NCBI GenBank assembly: GCA_951799425.1
Contig: OX637407.1
Coordinates: 26,905,691-26,969,690, forward strand
From: Ilex aquifolium
Taxonomy: Eukaryota > Streptophyta > Magnoliopsida > Aquifoliales > Aquifoliaceae
DNA: 64,000 nt
Direction of reading: 5' to 3'
The notes under the pieces were generated by a model that did no database searches, had not been told where the DNA came from, and saw nothing but the letters and a program-made list of their open reading frames with translations. Position numbers and translations under genes: made by a program. Every line of letters begins with the position of its first letter. The stretch's first letter is position 1. Of this stretch, positions 1 through 9,850 are shown in pieces.

Positions 1-277
1 TAAGACTGCCTCTACAAGAACAGGGACTTTCCAAATTCTTGACAGAATCCTCCTCCTGGCAAATGCGGCACTCCGCCACCCCTATAAGCGGCGTTTCCTC
101 ATCCGAACCCTCATTTCCCTCCTCCTCCGCCACCACCACTACCACCGCCGAAGAAGACTGTCCCACCATATCGGTGGGCTTTTCACTGGACGCAGAAGCC
201 ACAACCACTTGGTCCCCTTGTACTGTCACATGCGGGTTCTCCAGCCGATCAACGCACACAATCAAATGATCATTCAT
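1..277 (-). CDS. RING-CH (RINGv) zinc-finger E3 ubiquitin ligase, 5' part
   Basis: Read on the minus strand from ATG at 277-275 to the window edge, about 92 codons. The protein starts MNDHLIVCVDRL, runs through an acidic low-complexity stretch, then gives ECRICQEEDSVKNLESPCSC at about residues 70-89, followed by RGSL. The spacing C-x2-C followed by C-x-C is the start of a C4HC3 RING-CH finger. Plant MARCH-like proteins begin with a very similar M-x-D-H-L/F...VDRL segment and carry the finger about 60-80 residues in. Members act as membrane-associated E3 ubiquitin ligases; the membrane segments expected further on lie outside the window. The finger is cut after its first half, so the remaining cysteines and histidine cannot be checked. 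Family call is firm; the exact orthologue is not determined. Confidence 0.85.
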   Translation of the reverse strand, partial: MNDHLIVCVDRLENPHVTVQGDQVVVASASSEKPTDMVGQSSSAVVVVVAEEEGNEGSDEETPLIGVAECRICQEEDSVKNLESPCSCRGSL

Positions 278-560
278 TTTTCAATAACACTACTTGTGAA
301 AACTATCCCATGAAAAGAAAACCAAAAAATGAGAATAAAATTAACATCTTGGTGTATTTAGAATTTAGTAAACTCCAGAAATCCACCGAGAATTTGGGAA
401 AAAACTGAGGATCAGAGAATTGGGGTGAAATCGACAGAAGAGAGAAATGTGTAATACCTGGAAAAAGGAAATGGGCAATGGCGATTCGTCTCTCCCTCTC
501 TCCCTCCCTCCCTCCTAGTCCTTTGAACTCTGTCGTCTCTGCGTTTTCGTCTTTGCTTCG
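278..560 (-). promoter_or_regulatory. Leader region with probable 5' UTR intron of the RING-CH gene
   Basis: On the minus strand a good donor (CAG|GTATTAC) lies at 458/457. Plausible acceptors lie near 290-297, just before the start codon, so a leader intron of about 165 bp is likely. The upstream exon contains a CT-rich stretch (GA/GGGA-rich on minus) at about 488-515, common in plant leaders. No convincing TATA box was fixed. Confidence 0.45.
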
Positions 561-689
561 GTTTGGTAATTGGTGACGTTTTTGTAATTGTTGTTCAACG
601 GCTTCAAGCTGTGAATTAAATGAGTGGGGCAGAGCTGTCAATTGACGTTTCTTTGGCGCGTAACAGTTGTTATCCATCAAACGAACGTA

Positions 690-1080
690 ACGGCAATACT
701 GTGTTGTTATTGCCCAGTGTCATTATCCTATAATAAATCTATTATATAAGAAATTGAATATTATTAGAATATTTTACAAGTCTAGATCCTCATCTGTTTA
801 ATAGATCCTCGTCTGTTTAATAGAAGTGTTGTTCCTCAAAACGATGAAAGATATTATTCTTCAAAACGATACCATTTTATACCAAAATATCGTTCTATTT
901 AATATGATATCATTTTGTTAAATAACATCATCATTATTAAAAAACTAACAACAGAGGATCCGAATCCGATATTTCATAAAACTCTTAAGAGTTATCATCA
1001 CAAGTGGTCATATCTTATTTAGTATTTTATTGGATCTTGGAGTATCTAGCAGATTACATTTTGTTTGATAAAGATTATCT
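690..1080. other. Intergenic, AT-rich, no gene seen
   Basis: Low-complexity AT-rich spacer upstream of the RING-CH gene. A short imperfect tandem repeat (ATCCTCxTCTGTTTAATAGA) occurs at about 786-825. Nothing else is recognisable. Confidence 0.6.
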
Positions 1081-1084
1081 TGTA

Positions 1085-1295
1085 ACGAGCGGTTGATTTA
1101 GTGGATAAGAATTCGAATTTTCTTGTTCAATATTTAGGTTCGAGTCTTCATAACTACGACAGCTCGTTGAGGATAAACCTATTTTTCAGTGCCCACCGCA
1201 TGCGGTGGAATCTTAACTTTGGCCCGGACGTAGGTGCGGTGAGGTTCCCTACAAATAACTGTGTGGTACTTGAGGGACAATACTCCTGATATTAG
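1085..1295 (+). repeat. tRNA-derived SINE-like element
   Basis: An A-box-like block (GATTTAGTGGATAAG, about 1095-1109) is followed about 30 bases later by a B-box-like block (GGTTCGAGTC, 1138-1147), the internal pol III promoter spacing of tRNA-derived SINEs. The body then carries a GC-richer stretch unlike its AT-rich surroundings. A short open frame over it is not a gene. Target duplications were not resolved. Confidence 0.5.
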
Positions 1296-1299
1296 GTGT

Positions 1300-2760
1300 C
1301 GTTGATTCTTCCCACAAATATTACTTAATTTAGTAATTATTTTATCCATGTATAAAAATGATTATCAAATGGGGTTCACCAAACCTAATCCTAAGATATC
1401 TTGCAACACTTGATTAGCATATCCAATCCTGCTGTCGAGCTGCCTGTTAGTGAGATTCACAAAACAAACTGCAAACTGAGGGAGAAATGGGGGCAGGGGA
1501 TGGGCAGCTTGTGGCATGACATAAAACCTTAGCAATCACAAACTAATATAGTGAAGCACAATCAAAACGTTCGATGGAAGACTGTCATGAATGATGGCAA
1601 AGCCATACCTTTCATCATCCAAATCAATTCCAAGACTGTCATGAAGTAGGGCCACGATATATGCTGAAGAGAAGCAAATCCTCTTGACGGAGTAAGTGGA
1701 ATTTCCTCTTTAATTTTGAACAATCCTCCCCAAAATCGTTAATAGAATATAATTTGAATTTGTGTTTCTGTTGTTGGGTTTCGAGTATTGATGCACAAAG
1801 AGGTTGGTCGATCGATGAGTTGAGATTGGACATAATTGATGCTTGATCGAGTCCATATTACAGTCGTTGTTGTTTGAGTTTTGGATCAAGGGCACAGACA
1901 TTCGATCGTCACATCAAAAGTTGAGGATTTGTGAATGTTATAGATTCGAATTTCATCGTCCCTTTCTTAATATTAATATCTGACCAAAAAAATAAGAATA
2001 TCTCAAAATGATGGCCTACCAGAGCCCGCCATGTAGTGGGCTGGACTTCCCATTGAACTGTCAGTTAGCCCATTCAAGGCCAGAGCAGTCTGGCCAATTA
2101 TGGTCTCTCTTTAAGTAGATTTGTTGTGCCACACTTTCAAGAAGTATTTGTTTTTTATGCCAGATAGATAATGGATCCAGACCCAAGCAAAAAAGTTTGA
2201 TGGTCATGGGGCAGCAGGATGCACAGTAGCTGATAGTGGGATTCAGATTTCACCTCCAATATATATATTTTTTTAATTCTCTTTTTTGCGGATTATCCAC
2301 CATTTATGAGCGAAGGGTCCATTTGTATATACTAGAACTCACTGAAATGAATGGTAGGTGATCCGTCACCGATAAGAAGGGAATTGAATAAAAAATGTAT
2401 TGAAAGAGATCTTACTCCCGAGATGGTTAGAGCATTTATGAGACTTGTTACAGAGTCCGGTCTTCTTAAAGGGTGGATTAAATTTTCAAATAAGAATTGT
2501 CATATAGAATAACTTAACAATGGCCCAATCGGAGGTATCTTTGGAAAGTGTATGGAAAGTTTATCTATTTTTTTTTTTTATTATCTTTATTGCAGATACG
2601 ATTGAAAAAAAACAAAATTTGTTGTGGTAGTCAACAGCCCACCCTGGGTGTTTATGCATGACAGATGCATTCAAGCATTCAAGCTTTTGCTTTAAGCTTC
2701 AAAAGGGGGGGATAAGGTTCTGCTTTGTTATTTCATTATGAAAGAATTCGAATATAAAAT
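1300..2760. other. Intergenic, mostly unrecognised repeats
   Basis: No gene is supported. A SINE-like tail lies at about 1900-2000. A block around 2395-2480 (GAGATGGTTAGAGCATTTATG) resembles a degenerate dispersed repeat but was not assigned. Confidence 0.5.
1905..2000 (+). repeat. SINE-like fragment (family with CATCGTC...TGACC-A tail)
   Basis: A B-box-like GATTCGAATTTCATCGTCCC at 1944-1963 is followed by a tail ending CTGACC and an A run. The same layout recurs at about 58655-58752, so this is a dispersed family. Confidence 0.4.
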
Positions 2761-2799
2761 ATCTTGAATCAATATCATGGAGACCATGAAGATCAGGAA

Positions 2800-3295
2800 A
2801 GTGCAAAACAAAGAGAAACAATTTGTCTCATTATTATATATCTGGAACTCATACTCAAAAATCAATATATTATGATATTTTAACTTCTTTTTCTATCTGA
2901 TGTGAAATTTTCACACATACAATACTCAATAATCTTCCACTCTTGTGTAAACCACATGGGAGCTTAGCTCCCCCCGAGTCTAATCCACAACTCTTCACAA
3001 GTACTGCGCCTAACCACTCTTTTGCAAGGGTCTACTCTTCCACGAACCAAATGTTCAAGAGTTCACCCAGAATCATCGGCAATCGGCTCTGTCACTCTGA
3101 TATCATTTGTTGGGAGACTAGAGAGTCTAATGATCTAAGATTCAATATACATATCTGGAATCTATAACCACCTAAAAGTGAAAGCCTATAAGTAACGAGT
3201 GAGTCCATCAACAATATATATGTTAGACACTCTTAACTTTTTTTTTCTATCCAACATGAGATTTTTCACACATACACCTTACATAGATTACTATC
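2800..3295 (-). mobile_element. TRIM-like LTR retroelement remnant (fossil)
   Basis: Two related blocks of about 150-180 bp (about 2800-2938 and 3113-3290) share a TTAACTT...TTTCTATC...TTTCACACATACA segment and look like paired LTRs. Between them, next to the right-hand block, lies the complement of a methionine-tRNA primer-binding site (CTCTGATATCA at about 3096-3106) close to TTGTTGGGAGAC. This implies minus-strand orientation. The inner part is about 175 bp with no coding domain, so the size fits a TRIM. It is degraded, and the LTRs differ clearly from one another, so it is not recent. Confidence 0.5.
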
Positions 3296-3299
3296 GAAA

Positions 3300-3744
3300 A
3301 AAAAATTCAATCCTATACCGAAAATTAACTTGTAAGTTGCAACCCTCTCTTCGATTGATTCATTTGTAGGCATTGGTCATTAAAACAATAAAATAAAATA
3401 AAAATATAAGAGAGTTTTACATTATAGCTATTATTTTTCCAAATCATAGTCAGCGTCTGCTTACATACGTCTGTATAGGTTTTCCTTTTCTTGGTGCTGC
3501 TTTTAACCATCGCTAATGCGCTTGCGTAATCAAGCTTTTTCAACTGAAGTTGTAGCTGTGGATGTGATTCTGCTCCACAGCATGAGCACTTTGAGTTGTT
3601 CACCATCGTAAAGGTTTGCTAGTGGGCAATTATTTATCCGACATAAACAGTTTGACTACAACATATATGTTTCTGTGGGAAACATTCCTATATAGATATA
3701 TATACACATATATATTCGTATATGTGTACACAGAGAGAGAGAGA

Positions 3745-3781
<37 letters not shown>

Positions 3782-4650
3782 TGAGTGCTCCCACTTACAC
3801 ATTGGATAGCAGGGCCAGAAAGTTTTTGTTTAATGGCAGGTGGTATTGACAACATATGCGAGGTCACCTGTTTACTAATAATGTGCTTAGAAGCCATCCA
3901 TTTTTAAAACCCACCTGAGCTTCTAAAGGTGCTAGCCCACTGTCCACTCTCTGCGGTGGCTTTGACACAAAAACTAACCCATAAGAATGCCACCATCTTT
4001 AATTTGGACCAGCTTGGTATGCCACTTACACAAGTTCTATGACCTTTTTTGATTGGCTTTCCCCAAAAAATCAGAAATAGAAAAAGTTTCAACCATAGGT
4101 TTGATATCATCATAAGGGTGTCCAACTCCGGACATTCAACGGGTCGCACCTCGGGATTGTGTTAAAGTTTGATCAACTCATACGTAAGTCATTTATAGTT
4201 TTGTATAATTGGTTTCATATTGTATTGGGTCCATGTCGTGCATAAACAATGTATTAGTCATGCTTAGCGGCTTCATGTCGTGTTTACTAAGATTAAATTC
4301 AAATATGATAATTTCTCTCCATCTTTGATTCTGGTAGAACAGTCATTGTCCAAAGCAACTGCTCACCTCAAGTCCTATTCTAAAAATGAAGTTCTTCTAC
4401 GTCTTTCACATTATGCATGTTGATATATAACTATTTGTTGGATACTGAATGCCATGTTAGGCCGAGGTTATGAATATTCGTCGGCTGTCTAATTCAAGAT
4501 ACCACTAACTTCAACCAACTAAACCTAATCCGGTACAAAATTTTCAAATTTTCTCAATGCTATATCACCCACGTTGTTTTAACCGTGGTTCATGATGACT
4601 GATTCACTGCTTCAGACTGTCTAGAAGTCTTGTTTGGATGGCAACAGATT
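3300..4650. other. Intergenic, with GA microsatellite
   Basis: A (GA)n tract of about 50 bp lies at 3730-3782, preceded by a TA-rich tract at about 3695-3725. Around 4150-4290 there are GTCGTG-type motifs like those in the hAT-like elements further on. No gene is supported. Confidence 0.5.
3730..3782. repeat. (GA)n microsatellite
   Basis: Nearly pure GAGA run interrupted by single changes. Open frames over it encode only repeat-type RE/LS peptides and are not genes. Confidence 0.9.
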
Positions 4651-4660
4651 AATATTGTTG

Positions 4661-5244
4661 GGAGAGTTATATTCACACCCCATGAGGTTTGTTATTTAAT
4701 TAGACCATGATATTTAAAATATTACATACAAACCCTTGAAGTTTATATACAAGTAACACTTAGACCCTTGTCGTCAATGTCCGTTAGAATATCCGTTAGT
4801 AAATTATACCCATACCTCCTAAAGTTTGTATGCGTATAATATTTAGACCCCTCAAATTTAAAATGTTATATTAATATAATTGTATACTAATTATAATTTT
4901 TTAAAGAAAAAATTAGATTTTTATTTTTGATTTTTTTTAATAAATGACATAATATAACATAAATTTTAGTTATAAAATTTAAAATTTTTGATATTCTATA
5001 TTTAATTGGATTATTTTTAGTCTAAATATAACATTTTAAATTTAAAGGGTCTAAGTATTATACATCTATAAATTTCAGGGGGTTTGAGTATAATTTATTG
5101 ACGAAAATTCTAACGGACATTGACGACAGGGGTCTAAGTATTACATGCATATAAACTTCAGGAAATTTGTGTATAATATTTCAAATATCAAGGGATCTAA
5201 GTGCTCAAGTGACAAATCTCAGGAAATCTGGGTGTAATTCTCCC
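4661..5244. mobile_element. Long-TIR MITE, Mutator-like
   Basis: The two ends are inverted copies of each other over about 200 bp. Both start TGGGAGA.TTA and share TTAGACCC and GTCGTCAATGTCCGTTAGAA blocks, separated by a short AT-rich middle. Candidate 9-bp target duplications are ATATTGTTG (4652-4660) and ATATTTTTT (5245-5253), 7 of 9 alike. Long TIRs with a 9-bp duplication fit non-autonomous MULEs. Confidence 0.7.
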
Positions 5245-5259
5245 ATATTTTTTTATATT

Positions 5260-6510
5260 TTACCCTTTTCATATATAAAGTTGTGAGTGTAGATATATAA
5301 AAATGGACATCACTACAAGTTTACTATTATATAATAATAATCAGATTCCACTGACAATGCAATACATAGAGTGTAGTATTGGATAGGGTTGAGGATCTTT
5401 GTCGCATCTTGGTCCCCACAAAATATTCTTATAGATCATTGTGCGATATGATTATTTCACTCGAATAATTAGAAGAGAATTAAAAGATAAACTAGGCCTC
5501 TTTCGTTTTCTTATACTAAATTAACGAAATTACATAGAATAATAACTCATATTCTTACCTTAATGCTCCATTTTTTTTCACTATGCTTTTAACCACTAAC
5601 CACATTAACACCCCCCTACTCCTCTACTTGTAAAATAACGCATAACTAATACACGTCGTCTTTTACTACGTAGATATTGACACCCAATAGCACAATTTAT
5701 GTATGAGTTACATGCAAAAATTATCGCAATTAAGTAAATGAATCTATTGCAAGAACTAGTAATCCATCGTTTTTCATTTCCCTCAAAGAAAATGCTTAGT
5801 TCGAGACTTCAAGTCACAAGATCAATATCTCCTTTTACTTTTTTCTTTCTTTTTCTCCCTTTACGGATGCTTATTTCTATTTTGATAATGTGACATAAGA
5901 AATCGGAGAAAATAACAAAAGTATAGTTAATCAACGACATATATAATAATAATATCTTGAAAGGGGATTAAAAAGGCTAACCTATTCAATGAGTGCTATT
6001 AAACAACTCAGTCACTGCTATAATTTTTATAACAGACAAGACCCAAAAGAAAGAACTTTTCTCTAAATAAAGCAAGGGTACAGAAAACCTGTCTCTGTGT
6101 GTGTGTGTGTGTTGGGGCAGCATTGTTAGTTGTTTTATTATGATTATTTATTCTTTTGTTAGTGTTTTTTTTTATTTCCTATCTTTTAGGTTTGATATTA
6201 ATGAAAAACAACACATGCACTGTTTTCTCGTGGAACAGAAGAAAATGGGTTTGACTTTGACATCCTATGTCTCTAATGTTACTATTGCTATTAACATCCT
6301 TTTCACCTAGAATACTTAGTGAGGGACGCTAATTAAACACGATAACACAAGTACATAACAAGTTGAAATACTTTACAAAATTTCTACTTATAGTAGCAGG
6401 CTTTGGAACAAGATGGTAGAAAGTTTTACCCGTAGTTTAGACTTTAGAGAGGTCGATTCCAGGGCTCAAATCAATAATACCGCTCCGCAAATCAATAATA
6501 CCGCTCGACA
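5260..6510. other. Intergenic, AT-rich, nothing recognised
   Basis: Simple AT-rich sequence with a short (TG)n at about 6095-6112. No open frame or element that I can support. Confidence 0.55.
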
Positions 6511-6524
6511 GATTATTAAATATA

Positions 6525-6799
6525 GGGAAATTCTATGGTACCGGAAAAAAAAAAAAATGGTATTGGTACTATACTGTAAAATTATAATTTTAAAAAGAAA
6601 AGTTACAACTGCTCAAGAGAGGTAATGATCGATCATAGACAGTCATGATAGATCATGAAAAATGCGATATCAATCATAATATTCCATGATCGATCATGTT
6701 ATTTGAAATTGTAACTTACACCTCAAAAAAGTTATAACTTAATCTTAAAAAGTTATAATTTTTGGTACTGGTACCGCCGGCGATACCGTAGAAATTCCC
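6525..6799. mobile_element. 275-bp MITE, Mutator-like
   Basis: Ends are inverted repeats beginning GGGAAATTCTATGGTA and, from the other side, GGGAATTTCTACGGTA. Flanks TTAAATATA (6516-6524) and TTGAATGTA (6800-6808) form a 9-bp target duplication with two transitions. The middle holds several GATCGATCATG-type palindromes at about 6626-6700. Subterminal TTATAATTTT motifs resemble those near 18440-18920. Confidence 0.75.
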
Positions 6800-6809
6800 T
6801 TGAATGTAA

Positions 6810-7159
6810 GTAGGTAACTACGTATGCATGCTTTGATGGAAGAAAGGCAAACGTCTCTTCTGAAAGAAATCCCAAGAGAGAAGGAACTGCTTTCCTGAAG
6901 AAAAAAAAAACAATTTTTGTGAGTGGGTTTCCCAGTGGAAGTTGGTCTTGTAAATGTAAATGTACCTGATCACAATTTTCTCTTTCTAATAAACTTAAAT
7001 GGCAATCTACTCATCCTCACCATCTTTTTTTAAGAACCAAGTAGTTTTCTATTGACAAATAAAGGAATAACAATAGAGAAATGAAAACTTTTCATAATTC
7101 AGCCTCTCCCTATTATATATGAGCCACCATTGTGGGCAGTGCTCAACCAGAAAAAAAAA
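6810..7159 (+). promoter_or_regulatory. Upstream region of the AVT1-like gene with probable TATA box
   Basis: A TATA-like TATTATATAT lies at about 7112-7121, some 40 bp before the start codon, so the leader would be very short. No other motif was identified with confidence. Confidence 0.45.
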
Positions 7160-9329
7160 ATGGAGTCCTACAATGCAGAGACTATGGAGAGCCAAAACAA
7201 GGTCCAACCTTCACAGCAACCAGGCAAAGGCACTACCTTCCTCAGAACTTGCTTCAATGGACTCAATGCCTTATCGGGTAGCGATTAATGACTAACTTTT
7301 TCCCTAAAGTTTTTTATGTGTTCTGAAATTTCTTAGTCTATGGTTATTATAATTATGGTTTTGTAGGTCATAACATGACAATAATTTCCATATTCTGTTC
7401 CTCAGGAGTAGGAATACTATCAATTCCCTATGCACTGTCTGAAGCGGGGTGGCTGAGCTTGATCATCCTTTTTATGGTAGCAATTCTCTTGTTCTACACT
7501 GGATTAGTCCTGCGTCGATGTATGGATGCAGACCCTCTCATCAAAACCTATCCCGATATCGGTCAGCTGGCCTTTGGGAGCAAGGGAAGAGTCATGATAT
7601 CTACTTTCATGTACCTTGAGCTATACTTGGTTGCAGTGGAATTTCTCATATTAGAAGGTGATAATCTACATAAGCTCTTTCCCAATGCATATTTACATAT
7701 TGGTGGCCACACAATTAGAGGAAAGCAAGCCTTTGTTTTGCTCACTGCCCTTATGATATTGCCTACAACTTGGTTAAGGAGTTTGGGTTTGCTTGCTTAT
7801 GTATCTGCTGGTGGGGTACTGGCTTCTATTGTTCTGGTTTGTTCTGTTTTTTGGGCTGGTGCACTTGATGGTGTGGGGTTTCATGAGAGAGGAATGCTTT
7901 GGAAATGGAGTGGACTTCCAACAGCAGTAAGCTTATTCACAGTCTGTTATGGTGGCCATGCAGTTTTCCCAACCCTATGCACTTCCATGAAAGATAGAAG
8001 TCAATTCCCCAAGGTAAAGCTATGATTACCAAACTATGACAATTAGGGTGTGTTTGACTGGGCATTAAAGGGTGACCACCGGATCATCTAACACCGTATA
8101 ATTGATAAACAATAATGTTATTTTGATTTAATTTGTTGATCTAATCCACTACAATCATTGGATTGGTAGCGGGCCCTAAAGAATACTGAGACCCGCTGTC
8201 AATCCAATGACTACAGCCTACAGGTGATTAAGTCAGTAAATTAGGTCCAAATCACATTACTCATTGATAAAACGCAATGCCATGTGATGGTATTAAATGA
8301 GACCTAATTGATAATTTTTTCTTTGCATAAGATTTTTTAGATAGATGTTAATATATTATAGTTTTGCCCCACAAAAAAAAAAAAAAAATAGTTGGGACAA
8401 TGTTTAAGGTTAGGTTATTCAATTTTGATTTCAGCGTCAAGAATTCAAGCCGCGAAAACATCTTTTCACATAATGGTAAGACTCTATATATCTGACCTTC
8501 TCCAGAACTTGTAGTTGCGAGTGTCCATGAACTGGACTACCTTTTTTTATTTACCATTAATTCAATTGTTTTAATCTTACTAAGTTTCTAGTTCCACCCC
8601 GGATACAATGATAGATCAATTATTACCACCGTTATGAAATGGATTGAAATTAATTGCTCAATCACATCGCATGCTATATTCAAACAAAACATGCTCTCAA
8701 GATCATGACCTTCATTCCTCTTTAGTTCTGTTTGAAAAATTAGCATCACAGGAGCACTATAACTTTGTTTTGCTTAATACTAAATGTCTTTTTTCTCGGC
8801 ACTACAGGTTTTACTTGTCTGCTTTGTTCTGAGCAGCATCAGCTATGCATCAATGGCGGTTCTAGGCTACCTGATGTTTGGAGAAAATTTGATGTCTCAA
8901 GTGACTTTAAATCTTCCCACTAGAAACATAAGTTCAAAAATTGCTATTTACACAACATTGATCAACCCCATCACCAAGTATGCCATAATTGTTTCTCCAA
9001 TAATAACAGCTGTTGAGGACTCATATCCTTTCCGGAACAGCAGAGCCCTTAGCATCCTCATCAGATCAGTTCTGGTGATCAGCACTGCTGTTGTGGCATT
9101 AACCGTTCCATTTTTCGGCTATGTGATGGCATTTATTGGTGCATTTTTGAGTACCAGTGTCTCAATGTTGTTCCCCTGCTTATGCTACCTGAAGATCAAC
9201 AAAGCTGCTCGAAGTTTTGGCCCCGAATTGATGCTGATTATGATAATTATGGTGATGGGTTCACTTGTAGCTGTCGTGGGTACCTATAGTTCACTGAGAG
9301 AAATTGTAAAGCACATCCAACCACAATAA
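7160..9329 (+). CDS. AVT1-like vacuolar amino acid transporter (AAAP family), 3 exons
   Basis: Exons 7160-7277, 7406-8013 and 8808-9329 join with GT-AG borders (TCGG|GTAGCG...CTCAG|GAGTAG; CCAAG|GTAAAG...CTACAG|GTTTTA) to give 415 aa. The protein opens with a hydrophilic tail (MESYNAETMESQ) and then TFLRTCFNGLNALSGVGILS at about residues 26-45, with GVGILSIPYALSEAGW covering the first membrane segment. This is the hallmark of the AVT1 branch of the AAAP/Aa_trans family. About ten further hydrophobic segments follow, ending in a short basic tail. AVT1 proteins move neutral amino acids across the vacuolar membrane; the substrate here is not determined. Length matches the shorter AVT1 members (about 410-430 aa). 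The first junction splits a glycine codon. Reading through exon 2 into intron 2 would end the protein after VKL, which a careless prediction could produce. Intron 2 carries a MITE-like fold-back. Confidence 0.93.
8046..8312. mobile_element. Fold-back MITE-like element in AVT intron 2
   Basis: Inverted arms pair GATCTAATCCACTACAATCA plus TTGGATTGGTAGCGGG with GACCCGCTGTCAATCCAATG plus ACTACAGCC around a centre near 8185. The similarity, with gaps, extends outward for about 100 bp on each side. Exact ends are uncertain. Confidence 0.5.
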
Positions 9330-9743
9330 ATAAGTTACTAATAATATCAGTAACTCAACTTTATAAGAATTCTGATTATTGTAGACGTTTCTCAGCATCA
9401 GAGTCAGTTTATGAAAGGAGAAAGACATACATGTTAGGTTTTAATTTTCTGATTGAAAAGAAATAACGTAGTACACAACACATTCTGCAATGAATTTCCT
9501 GAAATAGATGACAGAAAATTTAGCAGTGTGTACGATCATTAGATATTTTTACATAATCCGTTCTACAAATAAAAAAAAAATGATGATTCAGTATATAAAT
9601 CAGTCTAAATGACACTAAATGATTGATTGGTTATCGCCAACTTTAATGATTGATTGGTTATCGCCAACGTAAATGATTACTTCAGCAGCCACAAACTTTT
9701 GGGTCTCTACTTTTTTTTCTAATCAACTTTTTCCTTCAGTCTG
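9330..9743. other. 3' flank of AVT1-like gene with small tandem repeat
   Basis: Probable 3' UTR and intergenic DNA. A 27-bp unit starting AATGATTGATTGGTTATCGC occurs twice (9618-9644 and 9645-9671), with a partial third start. Confidence 0.6.
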
Positions 9744-9850
9744 AGTGCCAAAAAGGACCACACCATATGTGTACCATATGGAACATCCTGTAACTCTCAA
9801 GCACAGGATGTTCCATATGGTACACCTATGGTGTGGTCCTTATTGGCATT
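9744..9850. repeat. Near-perfect 48-bp inverted repeat with 11-nt loop
   Basis: Arms 9744-9791 and 9803-9850 match at 45 of 48 positions, with an 11-base loop (9792-9802). The right arm and loop contain the last codons and stop of the minus-strand PPR frame. The core of each arm reads GGACCACACCATA and GGTGTACCATATGG in the two orientations. It may be a tiny fold-back element or a recent inverted duplication. The transcript of the PPR gene would form a strong hairpin here. Confidence 0.85.

Noticed and set aside
39-269. Plus-strand open frame rich in Ser/Thr
   Set aside because: It is the antisense shadow of the RING-CH coding exon, whose zinc ligands and family start are clear on the minus strand.
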